Assembly (NCBI GenBank): GCA_020310875.1
Contig: CM035413.1
Coordinates: 187,426,355-187,490,354 of the forward strand
Length of the DNA: 64,000 nt
Reading direction: 5' to 3'
From: Ceratopteris richardii
Taxonomy: Eukaryota; Streptophyta; Polypodiopsida; Polypodiales; Pteridaceae
Position 1 is the first letter of the stretch. The number at the start of each line of letters is the position of its first letter. The notes beneath the pieces were generated by a model. That model was given only the letters and a program-made list of their open reading frames with translations. It was not told where the DNA came from and made no database searches. A program made the translations under genes and the position numbers. Shown piece by piece: positions 44,074 through 55,464 of the stretch.

Positions 44074-45083
44074 GTGATATAAGTTAAGGTGAGAAGGCCT
44101 AGAGGTCAATCCCAATGCCCCAAGATATCACATCACCATGTGCCAAACATCGGGTGTAATTGCTCCTTGAATAATTGACCAACGTCCCTTTGTGACCATA
44201 GAGGTAGGACGAGGAAAGAGTGTAAGGACTGTGTGAGCTTTGATTGACTCAAGTGCAGTAACTAGTGTATTTGGACTCTCATACTGCCAAGACCTGCAAT
44301 TGAACATCAATTCCATAGAAGCCTATCTCATAGGATTTGTTGGTGCATTTTACCCAAGCCTACATGCTTGATATGCTTGATATTATGATAATTTGTAAGC
44401 CACATGTGTAGTCATGTGAACACCTCTTGTAAAAGAGTACATTTTATCTCTTGTAATTGAAAAAAGAAAAAAGGAAAAGGATGGCTTACCTCATCCATGA
44501 TGTAAAAGCAAAGTCGTGGCTCTAACTACCTAAAGCCACGAATTTTTGAGTTCAAGGAAAATCTCCTAACTTTGGGGATCACTTTTAGGTGGAGCCATTC
44601 AAATTCGAATTCAAAACTCCCTCCAAGAATAGTTATAAAAAGATCAAGAAGGACGAGGCGATCAGCAAGCCTTGTACATGATCACTTCATGTCATTTTGT
44701 AGAGATTGAAGAGATTACTCCATAGCTCTATCCTTCTACTACCATCTCTCTCCACAAGATTGGGAAGTGTGGAAACCCCTTGTTTGGGTGAGGTGAAGCT
44801 TCCCATCTACCTTCAAGATGTCCCAATGAAAATCAAAATTCTAGTATGTCAATATGAGGACCTTATGGAACCACTTGTCTTGGGTCAAGATTGGATATAT
44901 GACCATGCAGTCAACTTAAATCGAAGAAGTATAATTCTTCAAGTTTGGGTACAGGAACAATGCATTACATTAGAATTAGAAAATTGCATGATCATAAATC
45001 CAGGTATCTCACATTCTCTTAGTTCTTCTAAGACTAATCTTAGAGAAGAAGATGTTGTATGTGTCAAAATCTCTGTGATGTAG
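44074..45083 (+). pseudogene. Gypsy-2 second retropepsin domain, split by a solo LTR
   Basis: Before the insert: VEVGRGKSVRTV, ALIDSSAVTSVF near 44247-44280 (D-S-S where D-S-G is required) and EAYLIGF. After it, from 44757: GSVETPCLGEVKLPIYL, ILVCQYEDLMEPLVLGQDWI and LQVWVQEQCITLELEN. Removing 44338-44756 plus one target copy restores LIGLGSVETPC. A TGA at about 44239 and frame changes in 44074-44200 occur. Together with Gypsy-1 this makes two separate copies with a protease after integrase. Confidence 0.85.
44338..44756. repeat. Solo LTR (about 419 bp) in Gypsy-2
   Basis: TGTTGGTGCATTTTACC at the left and CTCTCTCCACA at the right, flanked by GGATT (44333-44337) and AGATT (44757-44761), a 5-bp duplication with one change. 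TATA-like GTTATAAAAAGATC is at about 44632. No internal domain is present, as expected after LTR-LTR recombination. The parent family is not otherwise in the window. Confidence 0.75.
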
Positions 45084-45731
45084 AAGGAGTCAATCATGGA
45101 AGAACAAGCTCAAAGGTGAGTGGATCTCTCTTGTTTTTCAAAGACTAATGTAGCCATAGTAGTTCAACCATAGAGGCCAGTGAAACAGTACAAGACAACT
45201 ACTATATCAAATAGACAAACAGAATTCATGAAGAAAGTCATTCCGAGCATGAAGCAGATCTAGGTATGTAAGGAAGAGCAGCCAATTACACCAATATAGT
45301 CTAACTTGTTATCAAAGAAGCAGTGGAGAAAGATAAGGCAAAAACTAGCAGAACAATGAAGATCTCTATCTCAAAGAGTACTGCAAATTTAGGGTAACAA
45401 AGAAGTCAACAAAGGCCGACCATAATAATGTACAAATTTGGGTGCCTAAGGAATTGGTTGCCAAAAGTCTCAACAAATAATCCAAGGAGAAGTAAGAGTC
45501 AAAACCAAGCACAAAGATCAAACGAAGATCAACTCACCTCTTCCGCAATAGTAAGAAGACAATCATCAAGGGTGTGGGTTTGGAAGCCAGAAGCACTTGT
45601 GGACCCCACACTTTCAAAGAGCCAACCATAAGGGATACAAATTTCACAAGACCATCCAAAAATGAAGACTCCAAAAGTGATTAGTACACAACCAAACACT
45701 GGTCTAAAATGGATCCCTATAAGGAGGAATG
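45084..45731 (+). pseudogene. Gypsy-2 polyprotein tail
   Basis: Many stops, but pieces match the Gypsy-1 tail: VQIWVPKELVAKSL at about 45434, RVWVWKPEAL at about 45571 and LKWIPIRRNE near 45705, ending at a TGA at about 45729. The spacing of W-V/I-P motifs is conserved between the two copies. Confidence 0.6.
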
Positions 45732-46245
45732 ACTAGTTTTCATTCAAACATCAATTGCTTGCATCATTTCCAGATCCACTGGATACCTCCACACAAAGAT
45801 TGCATCAATATTTGTGAGTAACATCAGAAACCTCAACATGCAAAAACCATGTGTCGTTTGCATAACCCTGTCTTTTACACCATTCACGTCATGCATTTAC
45901 ACAATATGCATTAATATAGGGCCACATTACAAGGCCATGCATAGACACAATTGAGAATCCCAAGCAGACAAGATACATTTTGACATATGTAAACTATTTT
46001 ATTGATACTAACCTTTCTTCTTGTCTTGTGGCATTGTTACAAATAAAGGGAGAAGAAAAAAGGAGAGAAAAGAAAAGAGAAAATGAAGGGACAGGACCAT
46101 GTGCTCAAAGAATCTCATTAGTGAACCATCAACAAGGAAATCCATCAAGAATGAATGACAAGCCAATGATCAATCACCATGATGGGATTACAACATGAAC
46201 GGATGAATACCGATCGACCTTTCACCAGGGTAAGAGTCCCCTACT
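45732..46245. other. Gypsy-2 3' region, non-coding
   Basis: No gene. A long purine run at 46046-46095 could be a polypurine tract. A 70-bp segment near 45895-45960 (GGGCCACATTACAAGGCCAT) has a relative near 55590-55615, on the other side of Copia-6. That is consistent with both flanks belonging to one older sequence with repeats. Confidence 0.45.
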
Positions 46246-46439
46246 TGAAGGGCTTTGGTGTGCAGAACAAGGGCATGAAGGAGGAGATGGGGAGAGAGAG
46301 AGAAGAAGAAGAGAAGAGATGTGCACACATGCATGGGAGCCTCAAACCCACATAATGATATCTCTTGAGGCAATTCTCTATATATTATGTATATATATGA
46401 ATATGGGGGTAAGGTCACATGACCCTTACATCCCCCACA
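46246..46439 (-). repeat. Copia-6 3' LTR (194 bp)
   Basis: TGAAGGGCTTTGGTGTGC start and CCCCCACA end on the plus strand. Includes (GA)n and TATATATGAATATG segments shared with the right LTR. Confidence 0.88.
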
Positions 46440-47173
46440 ATCTCCCACTTAAGGATCAATGTGACCGTAAGTGGAAAAAATATACAAAGAATGATGTAGG
46501 GCTATACAGGAAGAGTCTGGATCTCAATCCATACCGATCAACCTACACCAATGGCCTCGAACAAGGTGTATCCATGCACCTCAAACTATTCTAGACTCAT
46601 ACCGATGAGAGTTGAGCTCACATATGACTGATGCAAGAATTGATGAAGTTCCTGCAAAGCTCCCACTTGCTCTATGCCTATGTCAATCATTGAATGACTG
46701 ACAACTCCAAGTGCAAATGCTCCAATAGCAATTGCAATGTCTGGTCTCGAGCATAACAACTCATACCTCAGACTCTGGAATGCTCATGAAACATGTGCTA
46801 TCCTGGCTAACCTAAGTATATCAACCATGCTTGTATCCAAGGTATCCAAAGCACCATCATTAAGACTAACATGTCCTGATATATTTGTGTCAACATCTGG
46901 CATGAGTGAATCCAAGAATGACTGCATAATTGTTGACTCCTTAGCATCCAAATTAGTCATCCTATCAACCAAGGATATTTCTAGTTATGCACCTTGAGAG
47001 CTAACTGCTATCATACATTGTGGACCATGAGAGCAATCCTACTCTATCACACCAAGTGTATGATCATGCTCCACATGAGCTAACTACACAACATCAATCC
47101 CAAGGTCAAACTGATGATCTAACTCTAACTGAGTATAATCAAAATGCTCTACATGAATATCCACATCATGCTC
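46440..47173 (-). other. Copia-6 interior, 3' part, no clear gene
   Basis: The minus strand begins with a purine-rich AGTGGGAGATTG, a likely polypurine tract, next to the LTR. A short RPDIAIAIG stretch near 46740 recalls the RPDIAxAVG block of copia pol, but nothing around it supports this. 46990-47170 is rich in repeated CATGAGCAT-type words. Confidence 0.4.
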
Positions 47174-47970
47174 TTAAGCATCCAAATAATTACCCCAAGT
47201 GTGTTCCATATGAGCATCTATATGATCAAGAAAAGCATGCTCTACGTAAGCATCATGAGCATCCAAAGTATGCTCTACATGTGCATCCATCTCAGCATCT
47301 GAACCATGCCATACATGAGCGTCATGAATGTCAACAGACCTATGTGTAGGTAAACAAAATGAGACATGAGGAGTCTCACATCGCACATAAGGCTGAACGC
47401 CCATTGAGACGAGGTTGTGTCTCATATGAAGTACTTGCAATGGATACATGTGCCCAATTCTAGCACCTCTGACAAGCATAAGTTGTCCCAATTGCAACTA
47501 AAAATGATGCTCACCAAGGAATGCATAACATCTGCTCTCCTGTAACTCGCTAACTGAAATCAAGCTCATAGAGAATGAAGGCACATAACGTACATGTCTG
47601 AGTATAAGTGATGCTCCACTAGGTAGCATAAGGCATACATCTACTGCACCCTCAATGTCATACCATGAGACATGTGCACACATCCATGACTCTCGCCTGA
47701 GGATCGATAAAACCACTCATGATGTGGAGTAACATGAAAACTAGCTAATGCATCAAGCAACCAAGCCATATGTGTGCTCTCCAATGGAGAAGAGGAATCC
47801 TGAGATGAACCATAGAAGAAAGTGATATCACCATCACTAGCATAATCAACTACCATAGACTCTCCTAAAACCACTGACTGATCTACATGACATGCATATC
47901 TCTCACATCATCGTCCCATCCGCCTGAAGCAACGTCCTCAAATATGACACTTATGACCACAATGTCAACA
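47174..47970 (-). pseudogene. Copia-6 gag-pol remnant: zinc knuckle, protease, pre-integrase
   Basis: From right to left: a zinc knuckle with all four metal ligands in CX2CX4HX4C spacing at 47970-47929, in which two TGA codons stand at positions where Trp is plausible. Next is the protease WLLDALASFHVTPHHEWF at about 47775-47722, with D-A-L where the catalytic D-S-G should be, and LILRHVRYVPSFSMSLISVS. The GAG-pre-integrase-like RGARIGHMYPLQVLHM follows at about 47470, then a degenerate His-rich repeat with DAHVEH units to 47174. No integrase or RT follows. Confidence 0.65.
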
Positions 47971-48356
47971 TCAAAGCTATCGATGTGATCTATGTCTCAC
48001 ATGAGTCAATGGACTCGCATACATATCATGTAGTCTCTGCATTACTACACTACTTGTCTCCTCATACATAACAGAATCATATATAGAATCCACAAGCTAA
48101 AATCAGATAGTGGAGCTAGCCAATGCATCCATATCTATCCATACATGGTCCGGCATGTCACGAGGCCTCTATGCATCTCTATTCACATACATGTGTAACC
48201 CTGCATGAACCAATGTATGCCACATCTAATCTTTGCATCTCAGAAAGTCAGTGCCATCAAACCGAGAAGACACCATGCTGGAAATCTAAGAGACTAGAAA
48301 TGTAACAATAGACTAGAAACAATACTCTATCCTCAATAGGATCACACCTGCATATC
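47971..48356 (-). other. Copia-6 gag region upstream of the zinc knuckle, eroded
   Basis: By position this should be the C-terminal gag, but no motif can be read. It ends at the Copia-A insertion site (ATATC, 48352-48356). Confidence 0.4.
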
Positions 48357-49431
48357 TGAAAGAACTTGGAGAAGCTTTTCGAAGGTAGAAAAGTGCGTTT
48401 TGAAGCGACGAAGTTTGGTCAAGCCAACCGGCACAAGACCAGACCTTGAGCTTATGGAGACTCAAATAGACCTTATAGGCATGCGATAAGAGCAAAGAAA
48501 CACACCATGTACTTTGCAGCATCAAGGAGAATGAGTCGATACAAAACAGATAGGTTCGCAAGCCGACTAGCTCAAAAAACTTACTATCTATGGAAGAGAC
48601 AATGAACTTCAAATGCCCATAGCGACCAGCGTGATTACAATTAGAAAAAATCCTCTTATGGGAGTGATACAATTAGGGTTCAATGTATGGAATGCACAAA
48701 AGTATAAGGAATAAGCAAAATATGCTATGGGAATGAATGCGACATTCACCGGTGGTACTTCCTATTTTCCAGGAATACGTAGAGATTGACCCCGAGACAG
48801 AAAAACTCAGATTTCTCCCAATCTGCTGAACCAAATGCTTTGAAAATGTATATGCATAAACTAGACACTTATACCTTTCCAATGAGCCATCTTGCACGCA
48901 ATTTGGAGCTCTGAAGAGAGCAGCAGCCGCTGCAAGATTACTGTTGGCGAAGAAGATGATGCAGAGAATTGAGGAGCAAGACAATGATGGTCACAAGTGT
49001 ATGTATATTGCTTCCATGTAATGTAAAAGTGATTTCAAGTCTTTACATAGACTCTAGGATTGTTCCATGACTTTTACAAGAGAAATTTGAATTCAAATGA
49101 AGGTGGGAATGGTTGTTGGAGGGAATCAATTCACTTCCCTACAATGTAGGAAAAGTGAAGATCTAGTTTGATCTACTTTTAGGTGATTGGTTGCTTGATT
49201 GAATGCAACTTCAACCACCATAAATTCGTGGGATTTGGGCTCTATATTTCTACCTTTACATGTGTAAAGCTCAAGGCTTTTACAATGGTAAATGAACCAT
49301 CAAAAAAGCTCTCAAAAATACAATAAATGAGCATAAGAAAAAGAACTCTCCAACGGATATTCTTTCGACGTGATAGCCTTTGATGTAGATCAAATCCACC
49401 TGAAGCATAGTGTAAGCTTGATGTTCCACTA
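48357..49431 (-). repeat. Copia-A 3' LTR (1075 bp)
   Basis: Outer end TGAAAGAACTTGG. The inner end is degenerate (TAGTGG on the minus strand where the other LTR has TGTTGG). The polypurine tract GAGGGGGAGG adjoins at 49432-49443. Confidence 0.88.
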
Positions 49432-49463
49432 CCTCCCCCTCAAGCTAAAGTATGCTTGAGTAT

Positions 49464-49985
49464 TCATTCTCTGATAGGTTGAATACTTGCCATAGCTTTG
49501 AATCTACAAAGCTTTATTCCATCAAGTGCCTTCGTCATCATATCTGCTACTTGCTTTTCAGTAGGAACAAAAGAAATGTCAATCTCCTTTTCCATGAGCT
49601 TCTCCCTGATGAAGTGGTAATGCACTTCTATGTGCTCGGTTCTCACATGGAAAATAGGATTTGCCGCTAGATGCATGGAACATACATTATCTCCAAATAT
49701 GTGAGGTTTGGAACTCACAAGTCCCGAATCTGTATACAATGCTTTTAACCATATTGGCTCTTGAGTTGCTATGGTCAAGCCTCTGTACTCTGCTTCAGTT
49801 GAAGATAAAGCAATTGTTGGTTGCTTCTTGGAACTCCATGACACTAGCTTCAAACCTGCAAATGCTAAGTAACCAGATGTACTTTTTCTGTCATTCTTAG
49901 CTCCTGCCCAATCTGCATCGGAGTAGATTTTGATATCCAAATATGAAGAGTAAGGATAGAATATACCTTCATTGATTGTACTTTT
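49464..49985 (-). pseudogene. Copia-A RNase H with RT deletion junction
   Basis: YLDIKIYSDADWAGAKNDRK, ALSSTEAEYRGLT and HLAANPIFHVRTEHIEVHYH identify copia RNase H, open from 49940 to 49464. Upstream the frame gives INEGIFYPYSS, the normal end of RT, and then at about 49976-49986 joins directly to KEK, the start of RT. Compared with Copia-5, roughly 210 residues including YVDD are missing. A frame change accompanies the junction. Confidence 0.88.
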
Positions 49986-51426
49986 CCTTCAGTGGATCTA
50001 TCTCTTCATTCATGGCCTTTTCCCAATTAGGGTTTCCCTTTGCCTCTTCATAGGTTGAGGGTTCCTCTGAAATAGAGTCTTTTGCTAAGTATATTGAATG
50101 CTTCATAACAAATGTGGAATCATATCCATACCTTTCTGGTTGTTTCTTCTCTCTTGCTCATCTTCTAGGTGCTTTTTTGGGGCATTCTCCAACCTCTTGC
50201 ATTTTTGCTTTGCCTCTTGACTTCCATAGCTTGTAATCCTTTTCCCTTTCATCTTGATCATCCTCTGTATCACTTCGTGGATCCTGGACCTGTGTATCAT
50301 GCTTCCTTCCTAATTGATGAGAGTCAGAATCAAGATCATATGGTAGTGTTGCCTTTTGTTTGTCTTCATCATACCAAGACCTGTGTTCTTCAAACACAAC
50401 ATCTCTACTTGTAGTGAATTTCTTGGTTGAAGGATTGAAGAACCTATAACCCATCTGAGTTGAATCATATCCAATAAACACTACCTTTGTTGCCCTTTCA
50501 TCTAGCTTACCTCTTATTTGTGATGGTACATGAACATAAGCTAAACAACCAAAAACCTTGCAATGTCTAAGACTAGGTTTTCTTCCATTCCATGCTTCAT
50601 AAGGAGTCATACCCTGAAGCGATTTGGATGGTAGTTGATTGACAAGGTACACAGCAGTTGAAATAGCTTCTGCCCATAGATAATGTGACAACTTCTTCTC
50701 TTCAAGCATTGTTTGGGATGATCCAACAAATGTCTTGTTTCTCCTCTCTGCATTTCCATTTAGTTGAGGAGAGTACCTGGTAGTCACTTCCCTTTTGATA
50801 CCTTTTCCCTGCAAGAACTCATCAAACTCTTTGGAGAAGTATTCTCCCCCTCCATCAGATCTGAGCTTCTTTAGTGATCTGCCTGTATGATTCTCCACAT
50901 GTGCAAGATACTTCTTGAAGCAATCAAACACTTCATTCTTACTCTTGATAAAGTATAGAACAGTCCATCTACTATTGTCGTCAATAAATGAGACATAATA
51001 CCTTGATCCTACCAATGAAGGTTCTTGACTTGGTCCCCATACATCTGTATGTACTAAGTCCAATAAGTTGTTATGGATGTAGCCTTTGTGGTTGAATGGT
51101 TGTCTTTGTGCCTTCCCAATCTGACATGCATCACACCTATTGATCATGTGTTGCTTTGATATGTTCGGCAGTCCTAGAACACTTTGATCCCTGCATATAT
51201 CCTTCAAGGTTCTTTCATTCACATGAGCAAGTCTCTTATGCCACACTTCAAGCTCACTTAGGGTTTGAGACCCAAAGTTGAATAGAGATATGTTCCTGGT
51301 TTCTCCTACTTCAAAAGTAAAGAGCCTACCATGCTTCTCACAACTTCTCCACATTGTGCTTTGTGTCATCCCCTGTTTCCACTTCATGTCTATGCTTTGG
51401 ACTTTCCAAGTCAGATAGAAGAGCAA
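49986..51426 (-). pseudogene. Copia-A integrase and linker
   Basis: An open frame runs from 51426 to 50158. Its first 35 residues are out of register with protease and the rest is integrase: VWHKRLAHVNERT and CDACQIGKAQRQ (zinc-binding), LVHTDVWGPSQEP, RSDGGGEYFSKEFDEF and SPQLNGNAERRN. The linker has FGCLAYVHVPSQIRGK and ends in a Lys-rich part. The first dozen RT-side residues (WEKAMNEEIDPLKEK) follow up to the deletion. This is the longest intact integrase frame in the window. Confidence 0.87.
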
Positions 51427-52515
51427 TGTTGCCTACAACATGATTCGAACATCCTGAATCTATGTAGAACAAATGATCATCTTCTTTACCTTCTTTGTGG
51501 CTTAGATTCATAAGAAGCAATGAGTCTTCATGTGGTTGATCTTCTGAATAATTGTTGTAGTCCTTTCTATTATAGCCTCTATTGTTATTGTTGAAGTTGT
51601 GTCCACCTCTGCCTCTATTATTGCCATATCCACCTCTTCCACTTCCTTTCTGGGTCTTCCCATTGAACCAGCAATTCTGAGTGGTGTGCTTGGTCTTATC
51701 GCATATGGCACAAGGTTGAACATTCTGACCTTTGGCTTTGTCTTGCTTTGGTCCTTTCTTCTTCCCTTTCCACTTGCTCTTGCTTGCAAAGTTGGCTTGA
51801 GAAGTCTCTTCTTCATATTCTTCCTTGTTCTTGCCTTTCTGCTTCTTATCCTTCTTATCTGCATATAGAGCACTAGTTGAATTACCATGATAAGAGTTAC
51901 CTTCCTTTATGCTATTGTTGGCTTCTTGATTGAAGAGTTTTCCAAGAAAGATGTTGAAGTCTCGGGTCTGCACATCCATGATGAGATCATAAGCCATCGT
52001 GAAGGATTGCCATTGCTTATCACTTCGAATGCCGTTGAGAATTTGACTCATGATGACCTCTTCTTCAATCAGCTCTCCAATGGATGCTAACTGATCCGCA
52101 ACCTCTTTGAACTTGGTAACAAACTCTATATGGTTTGTTTAGGTGTCTTCTTCATTTGGTTGAACTCGTTCCAATGATGATTCTTTCTTGCTTTGGTACT
52201 AGCAGAAAAGAAAGTCTCTAGGGCATCCCAAGTCTCTTGAGATGTCTTGCATCCTCTAATATGTGGTAAGAGAAAGTCACAGATAGAGTTCAGTATGTAC
52301 GACCTTTCTTGAGCATCCCTTGCGCACCAAAGTGTGAGCTTATCTGTCTCCTCTTGTGTAGGTCCTCCTTTGGATCTTGGAATAGGCATAACTTCATCAC
52401 CTGCTACAATTCCATAAAGATTTCTACCTTGCAAATAGGCCTCCATTCTGATTTACCAAGCCGCGTACTTGTGTCGATGAAGCTTCTCGATCATTGAGGG
52501 AAAGCCGTCACCCAT
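51338..52515 (-). pseudogene. Copia-A gag and protease start
   Basis: MGDGFPSMIEKLHRHKY starts at 52515; a TAA stands after about 22 codons. The gag core is open in 52446-52126 and, after a one- or two-base shift near 52130, in 52051-51338 (MSQILNGIRSDKQWQSF). A zinc knuckle CAICDKTKHTTQNC lies near 51700 and an Asn/Gly/Arg-rich tail follows. FYIDSGCSNHVVGN of the protease is near 51470-51430. A further frame change leads into the integrase frame. Confidence 0.85.
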
Positions 52516-52522
52516 CTTGATC

Positions 52523-52536
52523 TAGCTCTGATACCA
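52523..52536 (-). other. Copia-A primer-binding site
   Basis: TGGTATCAGAGCTA on the minus strand, one base from the 5' LTR; the gag ATG is eight bases further on. Confidence 0.88.
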
Positions 52537-52537
52537 T

Positions 52538-53616
52538 TGAAAGAACTTGGAGAAGCTTGTCGAAGGTAGAAAAGTGCGTTTTGAAGCGACAAAGTTTGTT
52601 CAAGCCAACCGACACAAGACTAGCCCTTGAGCTTATGGAGACTCAAATAGACCTTATAGGCATGTGATAAGTGCAAAGAAACACACTATGTACTTTGGAG
52701 CATCAAGGAGAATGAGTCGATACAAAACAGATAGGTTCAAGGGTCGACTAGCTCAAAAAACTTACTATCTATGGAAGAGACAATGAACTTCAAATGCCCA
52801 TAGCGACCAGCGTGATTACAATTAGACAAAATCCTTTTATGGGAGTGATACACATAGGGTTGAGTGTATGGAATGCACAAAATTATAAGGAATAAGCAAA
52901 ACATGCTATAGGAATGAATGCGACATTCACCGGTGGTACTTCCTATTTTTCAAGAATACGTAGAGATTGACCCCGAGACAGAAAAACTCAGATGTCTCCC
53001 AATCTGCTGAACCAAGTACTTTGAAAATTTATAGGCATAAACTAGACACTTATAACTTTCCAATGCGTCATCTTGCACTCAATTTGGAGCTCTAGAGAGA
53101 GAGCAGCAGCCTCTGCAAGATTACTGTTGGCGAAGAAGATGATGCAAAGAATTGAAGGAGCAAGACAATGATGGTCACAAGTGTATGTATATTGCTTCCA
53201 TGTAATGTACAAGTGATTCAAGTCTTTATATAGACTCTAGGAGTGTTCCACGACTTCTGCAAGAGAAATTTGAATTCGAATGAAGGTGGGAATGGTTGTT
53301 GGAGGGAATCAATTCACTTCCCTACAATCTAGGAAAAGTGAAGATCTAGTTTGATCTACTTTTAGGTGATTGATTGCTTGATTGAATGCAACTTCAACCA
53401 CCACAAATTCGTGGGATTTGGGCTCTATATTTCTACCTTTACATGTGTAAAGCTCAAGGCTTTTACAACGGTAAATGAACCATCAAAAAATCTCTCAAAA
53501 AAATACAATAAATGAGCAGAAGAAAAAGAACTCTCCAACATATATTCTTTCGACATGATAGCCTTTGATGTAGATCAAATCCACCTCAAGCATAGTGTAA
53601 GCTTGATGTTCCAACA
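52538..53616 (-). repeat. Copia-A 5' LTR (1079 bp)
   Basis: On the minus strand begins TGTTGGAACATC and ends TTCTTTCA; outer flank ATATC. Its last part matches 204-761 in the left-edge copy. Confidence 0.9.
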
Positions 53617-55256
53617 ATATCCATATGCATAAGTCGTATCACATATATCTTGTTGGAGAAGAAAACCATGTGAACCACCTGTCACATAACCATGCATCTA
53701 GCATGCACATAAAACCATGAGCATAAGCCTGCTCATCAAGTCTCCAAAGTGATCAAGTAGATGTGAAAGAATCTTGGGAAAAATTTGACAGAGTATCCCT
53801 TGTAAACTGAGCAATCAAACAAGATAACCAATGGCAAAAGAACAATGAGTAACCTGTCACCACCTGTCATTGATCCAATCAAAGATAATGGCAAATACAT
53901 ATGCCAAAAAACTCATAACAATACATGCCAAGACAATGGCGATACACCTCCCACTTAAGAATGAATCCTATAAGATGTTCCAACCTATCACAAACAACTT
54001 GTGACCAAGTCCAAATGAATGGAGATAAAAAAAGATCCAAAGCTATCACACAAGCTTCAAGATCCACTAGAGTTCTCTTCTAGCATAAAAGCTGTCGAAA
54101 TTTCGGCAACATCTCCTCTGTAAAATGGACTCTAGAACCAAATAAACCATGTGGGAATCACAATCCACATATACCAAGAATCACACTAGCAAATAGATAT
54201 CAATCAATGACCATATGTTAAGATAATAGCCAATCAAGATGACAAATAGATCTGCAATTGAGGCTCCAATCAGGATCATGTACCTACATAAAACAAAGAT
54301 ACAAGTACCGACTATGATCCAAAATCAACTCTCACAAAAGTATGGGTAACTCACAAGTAAATCCATAACCAAGTGGCATAAGCAAGATATAGACCACAAT
54401 GCCACTATACATCCATGATCGAACTCATGATCACATAAACCTCAAAAAAAGAGTATACCACAATGTCATCTTACATGCCACACACGTGACAAGATCATGC
54501 TCTACTCTCATATGGAGGAGCTACCACAATGATCATACATGTACAATGCCTTGAAGCTCTGAAAAAAAGAGCTTGCACACCAAAAAATCTCTCTAGAAGA
54601 AGTTCCAAACCAAAATGAAACTCCAAAAGCAACTAGGGTTGTTTTGGTGAAAATATGTTGCTATGTGTTTTGCTCTATCGGAGGTGATAACCTCTGAATC
54701 TGAAATTTCTCTCTTTAGAAAACTTCAATAACTCATTCTTGCTACATAATGAGATAAAAAGCACCTGAATCGGAGGTGTGTAGATCAAGATATCCACAAA
54801 ATAAGCATCAGCTATCAATTTCACCTTCACCTACAACACTACTGCTCGATTGTTGGATGACCTTGCACTCAGAATCTAGATTTGTCTTCTTCTATAAATT
54901 GTAGAGGGTATTCCATGCTACGCATAGCAAGTTGAATCGTCTCATTTTGATTTGTAAAACTCAACTTATAGCCAAAACATTGACCTGTTGTCCAAGTGAT
55001 TGTTGATTCATCTTCTACATTAGTCTGAGTTTTTCAAATTTTCAGTAGTCTAAAACTCCAAATGAGGTTCTGCACCCTTCTGCCAAGCTATAGCCCTATG
55101 TGTTTTCTACACAAAGAACTTTAAAATGCATAAATCCGAGCTTTGTAGCTCGAGTTATGGCCAAAATAATGAATTGTTATTGAGAGATGTTGACTTGCAC
55201 TTTCACCTCTTGTGACCTAAGCTTCCATTGGAGATTCTTGCACACCAACTTTCAAC
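53617..55256 (-). other. Copia-6 interior, 5' part, no recognisable gene
   Basis: Expected to hold the gag N-terminal half, since the primer site follows at 55257, but no frame longer than about 60 codons and no gag motif can be read on the minus strand. Stops are dense in all frames. Confidence 0.45.
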
Positions 55257-55270
55257 ATGCTCTGATACCA
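55257..55270 (-). other. Copia-6 primer-binding site
   Basis: TGGTATCAGAGCAT on the minus strand, one base from the LTR. Confidence 0.88.
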
Positions 55271-55271
55271 A

Positions 55272-55464
55272 TGAAGGGCTTTGGTGTGCAAAACAAGGGG
55301 AGAAAGGAGGAGATGGAGAGAGAGAGAGAGCAGAAGAGAAGAGGTGCACACACATGTGTGGGAGCCTCAAACCCACATAATGATCTCTCTTGAGGCAATG
55401 CTCTATATATGATGTATATATATGAATATGGGGGTAAGGTCACATGACCCTTACATCCCCAAGA
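55272..55464 (-). repeat. Copia-6 5' LTR (193 bp)
   Basis: Matches 46246-46439 over its length; outer end has AGA where the inner copy has ACA, followed by CTACT. Confidence 0.85.

Larger units (their letters stand above)
48357..53616 (-). mobile_element. Copia-A element with complete LTRs but no RT core, nested in Copia-6
   Basis: The 5260-bp element is flanked by perfect ATATC duplications (48352-48356 and 53617-53621). LTRs are about 1075-1079 bp. Gag, protease, integrase and RNase H are present. The sequence jumps from the first codons of RT to the end of RT. Related to the truncated copy at 204-1020. The two LTRs are still very similar in sequence. Confidence 0.92.
46246..55464 (-). mobile_element. 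Copia-6: short-LTR copia-like element, mostly decayed, host of Copia-A
   Basis: LTRs 46246-46439 and 55272-55464 are flanked by CTACT (46241-46245 and 55465-55469). The primer site adjoins the right LTR, so the element is on the minus strand. After removing the nested Copia-A the element is about 4 kb. Only a gag zinc knuckle, a protease and a pre-integrase piece are recognisable; integrase core and RT are not seen. It may be a non-autonomous derivative or just very old. Confidence 0.82.

Noticed and set aside
46720..46760. RPDIAIAIG as a remnant of Copia-6 RT
   Set aside because: A nine-residue match without neighbouring RT or RNase H motifs; kept only as a remark.
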